DNA from: Desulfocapsa sp. | GTDB taxonomy: Bacteria; Desulfobacterota; Desulfobulbia; Desulfobulbales; Desulfocapsaceae | Length of the DNA stretch: 40,826 nt | Direction of reading: 5' to 3' | NCBI GenBank assembly: GCA_029935315.1 | Contig: JAOZKN010000009.1 | Coordinates: 1-40,826 of the forward strand | Part shown: positions 38,690-40,826 of the stretch, piece after piece | Layout of the letters: each line of letters begins with the position of its first letter | Numbering within the stretch: position 1 is the first letter of the stretch | Translations under genes and position numbers: made by a program | Notes under the pieces: model-generated | What the model saw: the letters and a program-made list of their open reading frames with translations, nothing else | Database searches by the model: none | Told to the model about the DNA's origin: nothing

Positions 38690-40201
38690 ATGACTGGAGT
38701 GAGATGGTGTTTTTTGGCTGTGATGATGGTGTGCCTTGGTGTGGGGCAGGTTGCTGAAGCATTTAGTGATTTGTATTTTACATCTATGAGTGTGTCAGAA
38801 GTGAGTTGGACGGCCAATCAGACTTACTCGGCGATCTCAGAAATAGGCAATAGAGGATTTGACCCTTCGGATGGGACACAGATGCATTACGTCTTCTCAA
38901 CAGCTTCCTCTATTCTTCCCACTGATGATAAGCTAGATTCGTTGCCTGATCCAATATTTGTGTCCCCTATTCTCTTTGGAAATTTGTCTCGTAAGGTCGC
39001 TACGGTCACAGCACCTGCACCAGCAACACTTACAACCTACTGGATTGGCGCTTGTGTTGTTCCACCTGCCAATGAGCATGAAACTTATTATCTAGATGAC
39101 TGTTCAGTTGGGGTGAAAGTCACGGTTTCCCCTCTACCGGAGGTACGTACTCGGTTTGTGACTGGTATTTACGCCAGGAGTGCTACGGGCAATGGAACTA
39201 TTGATGCATCCGGGTATGCCGATCCTGATCAACACGGTGTTTGCTGGAATACCACTGGGAATCCTGAACTTGTAACAGATAGTTGCTCAACTGACGGGCC
39301 TATATCGACAGGAATGTTTGCCAGCAATATTAACGCACTCATCCCTCACACAACTTATTACGTACAGGCTTACGCTACCAACAGCTCCGGAACAGCTTAC
39401 GGATCCCAGGTTTCTTTTACCACCCCGTCTGAGGTTCCTGTTCTGGAGACAGATGCAGTGAGCGACATAGAGAAAAACAGTGCCACCGGTAATGGGCGGA
39501 TTACCCAACTCGGCACCAGCAACCCAAGTCAGCACGGTACCTGCTGGAATACCAGTGGAAATCCTACTGTTGGGGACAGCTGTACCACCCAGGGAACCAC
39601 AACAACAGGTAGTTTCAGCAGTTCACTTAGTGGCCTGAAGACCAAAACAACCTACTACGCCCGGGCATATGCAACCAACGGCTCCGGGACAGGCTATGGT
39701 TCGCAGGTCTCATTTACCACGAATTCTTTTCCATGGGCTATGTTTATGCCGAGAAAAGTCGTGGAGTTGCCAGACCCGCAGTGGACAGTGATGACCGGAC
39801 TGTGCTGCACCCTGTCGAATATGACCCTCAGCATTACTCTTGAGGGAACCACAAAATCATCAACGACGACTCCCTGCCCGGTAAGCCCGACTGTAGAAGA
39901 TTCCGCAAATTCTACAGAAGGTACCAAGGACTTCAGGTATAGCGTGTCCAGTGGTTGTCTGAACGAAAGCGGGTCGTTTAGTTATACCTTCAGGAAGGGG
40001 AGAACCTACACATTTTTCACTTCTCTGGACGGCGGTCATGCAAAGATTGAGGTGTTGAATAGTCCTCTCACGGTAAATTCGGCCAAGGGGAAAGAGTCTG
40101 GGAATGTCGAAGTACTTCTTCTTGATCCTGAGACTGTGGCTGACAAAGAAGGCAGATACGGTGGTGGTCTGGATATTGTCGGGGAGTGTTTTACACCCTG
40201 A
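38690..40201 (+). CDS. Secreted protein with two FN3-like repeats
   Basis: A 503-residue exported protein. Signal peptide 1-24 (ending VAEA); N-terminal beta-rich domain (25-150) resembling CARDB-type adhesion modules; two tandem repeats of about 90 residues (about 158-245 and 253-343), each containing SATGNG, QHG-x-CWNT-x-GNP, TTYY-x-x-AYATN-x-SGT and YGSQVSFTT; then a C-terminal domain with CCTLSNMTLSITLEG and a Cys-rich part. The repeats match the fibronectin-III-like modules of bacterial surface proteins. A GAGGAGGG site precedes the ATG. Likely periplasmic or surface; no membrane anchor or sorting motif is seen. Confidence 0.8.
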   Translation: MTGVRWCFLAVMMVCLGVGQVAEAFSDLYFTSMSVSEVSWTANQTYSAISEIGNRGFDPSDGTQMHYVFSTASSILPTDDKLDSLPDPIFVSPILFGNLSRKVATVTAPAPATLTTYWIGACVVPPANEHETYYLDDCSVGVKVTVSPLPEVRTRFVTGIYARSATGNGTIDASGYADPDQHGVCWNTTGNPELVTDSCSTDGPISTGMFASNINALIPHTTYYVQAYATNSSGTAYGSQVSFTTPSEVPVLETDAVSDIEKNSATGNGRITQLGTSNPSQHGTCWNTSGNPTVGDSCTTQGTTTTGSFSSSLSGLKTKTTYYARAYATNGSGTGYGSQVSFTTNSFPWAMFMPRKVVELPDPQWTVMTGLCCTLSNMTLSITLEGTTKSSTTTPCPVSPTVEDSANSTEGTKDFRYSVSSGCLNESGSFSYTFRKGRTYTFFTSLDGGHAKIEVLNSPLTVNSAKGKESGNVEVLLLDPETVADKEGRYGGGLDIVGECFTP

Positions 40202-40668
40202 TCGTTATATCCTGTCATGCAGGTAGGCATTAGAAAAAGGCAGTTCGCCCCAAATAAAAGCGAATAACAGGCTTCGATTTTGACTATTCGGGAGCACCTG
40301 CCATTGATAAGGAAACTCTACCTGTAGAACTACGCAAAGGCCAACAGGATATTCCCCTGGTTTTAGTTCTGTGGACACCTATACTTAACTTGCATATCTC
40401 CACATGACGGGCGCCAAGTAAGGAAACAACCGGATTAGTTTCAAGTTTTGTGTTGACGGTTGCGGTGATCTTCTTTCGCGGGATTAGGGTATGCATATTT
40501 GAACAATACATTCAAATATACATAATGCCAGCAGGGGAAAGAATCTGAAGTAGCCTCCCTCTCCAAGTTACAAAACATTTTTACGTAGGAAAGACACCCA
40601 ATCCTCGCTCACTGGTGCAGTGGACCCATGCGGGGTTGCACTCTAGCTTTAGGAAAATAGGAACGATC
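40202..40668. other. Intergenic region, no gene recognised
   Basis: About 470 bp without a supported gene. A minus-strand open frame at 40284-40511 has no ribosome site and no family resemblance. The sequence is likely non-coding or decayed, ending at copy 2 of the direct repeat. Confidence 0.5.
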
Positions 40669-40731
40669 CCCATTGTATACCCAGAAAATACTCAGTTACG
40701 AAAATGTACATGCTTTGTTGCCTGTGTTATC
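40669..40731. repeat. Imperfect direct repeat, copy 2
   Basis: The second copy of the 63-bp repeat first seen at 37258-37320, in the same orientation. The hairpin of copy 1 is not kept in this copy. It lies 3.3 kb from copy 1. Confidence 0.7.
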
Positions 40732-40742
40732 TCCTTTAAAAA

Positions 40743-40760
40743 ACATACTTGTTAGTATGT
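40743..40760. repeat. Short hairpin near the window end
   Basis: ACATACT-tgtt-AGTATGT is a perfect 7-bp inverted repeat with a 4-base loop, 12 bp past repeat copy 2. It could be an operator or part of the repeat unit's end. Copy 1 has no equivalent. Confidence 0.4.
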
Positions 40761-40826
40761 AAACCGTTCACACGAATACCAAACAATTAAAAACACTCAT
40801 CCATTTTTTATAAATTCCAAACTAGA

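Noticed and set aside
40284-40511. A 75-codon minus-strand open frame near the window end, considered as a transposase remnant
   Set aside because: No motif or ribosome site; resemblance to transposase sequence could not be supported by reading.

Overview
The window looks like chromosome of a sulfate-reducing or related Desulfobacterota bacterium, probably Desulfobulbales. This is inferred from a SulP sulfate permease, a selenocysteine formate dehydrogenase with a flavin/FeS partner module, a large multiheme cytochrome c, class I fumarase, many two-component proteins and moderate GC. No rRNA, tRNA, CRISPR array or intact insertion sequence was seen.

Left part (1-14919), ion transport and stress. 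It holds the end of a SulP permease, a YkgJ-like cysteine-cluster protein, a UspA-like protein with a small partner, and a minus-strand series: SLC13/RCK_C permease, NhaD Na+/H+ antiporter, a HigA-like HTH protein and a Lon-type protease carrying a response-regulator receiver domain. These face a divergent histidine kinase and NtrC-family regulator, followed by an exported NifX-fold protein and a CLC anion transporter with CBS domains. Two minus-strand sigma-54 promoters (before the UspA-like gene and before the SLC13-nhaD-HTH-REC-Lon series) lie 110-270 bp from copies of the inverted repeat TGTTGC-N5-GCAACA. The simplest model is that the kinase/regulator pair controls both transcription units. 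The kinase may also phosphorylate the receiver of the protease. This receiver-controlled Lon, coupled to an antitoxin-like HTH protein and Na+/anion transporters, is the best candidate for an undescribed system.

Middle part (15044-30918), mostly housekeeping: solute-binding protein, LysE-type exporter, fumarase with a left-handed beta-helix protein, canonical Lon and MltG, a pair of signalling proteins sharing an N-terminal domain (one a degenerate HD-GYP protein, one HEAT-like), NAD synthetase, a 12-heme-site cytochrome c and a cNMP-binding/DUF4388 protein.

Right part (30934-36824): a tightly overlapping minus-strand operon encodes a formate dehydrogenase with in-frame UGA selenocysteine and a visible SECIS hairpin, an FeS beta subunit, an FAD/NAD gamma subunit, and a RACo-like ferredoxin/ASKHA ATPase. 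The last 4 kb (36825-40826) looks like an accessory patch: a LuxR-type HTH remnant, a signal-peptide-only ORF, a GC-rich palindrome, two secreted proteins (DUF1554; FN3-like repeats) and a 63-bp imperfect direct repeat bracketing them.
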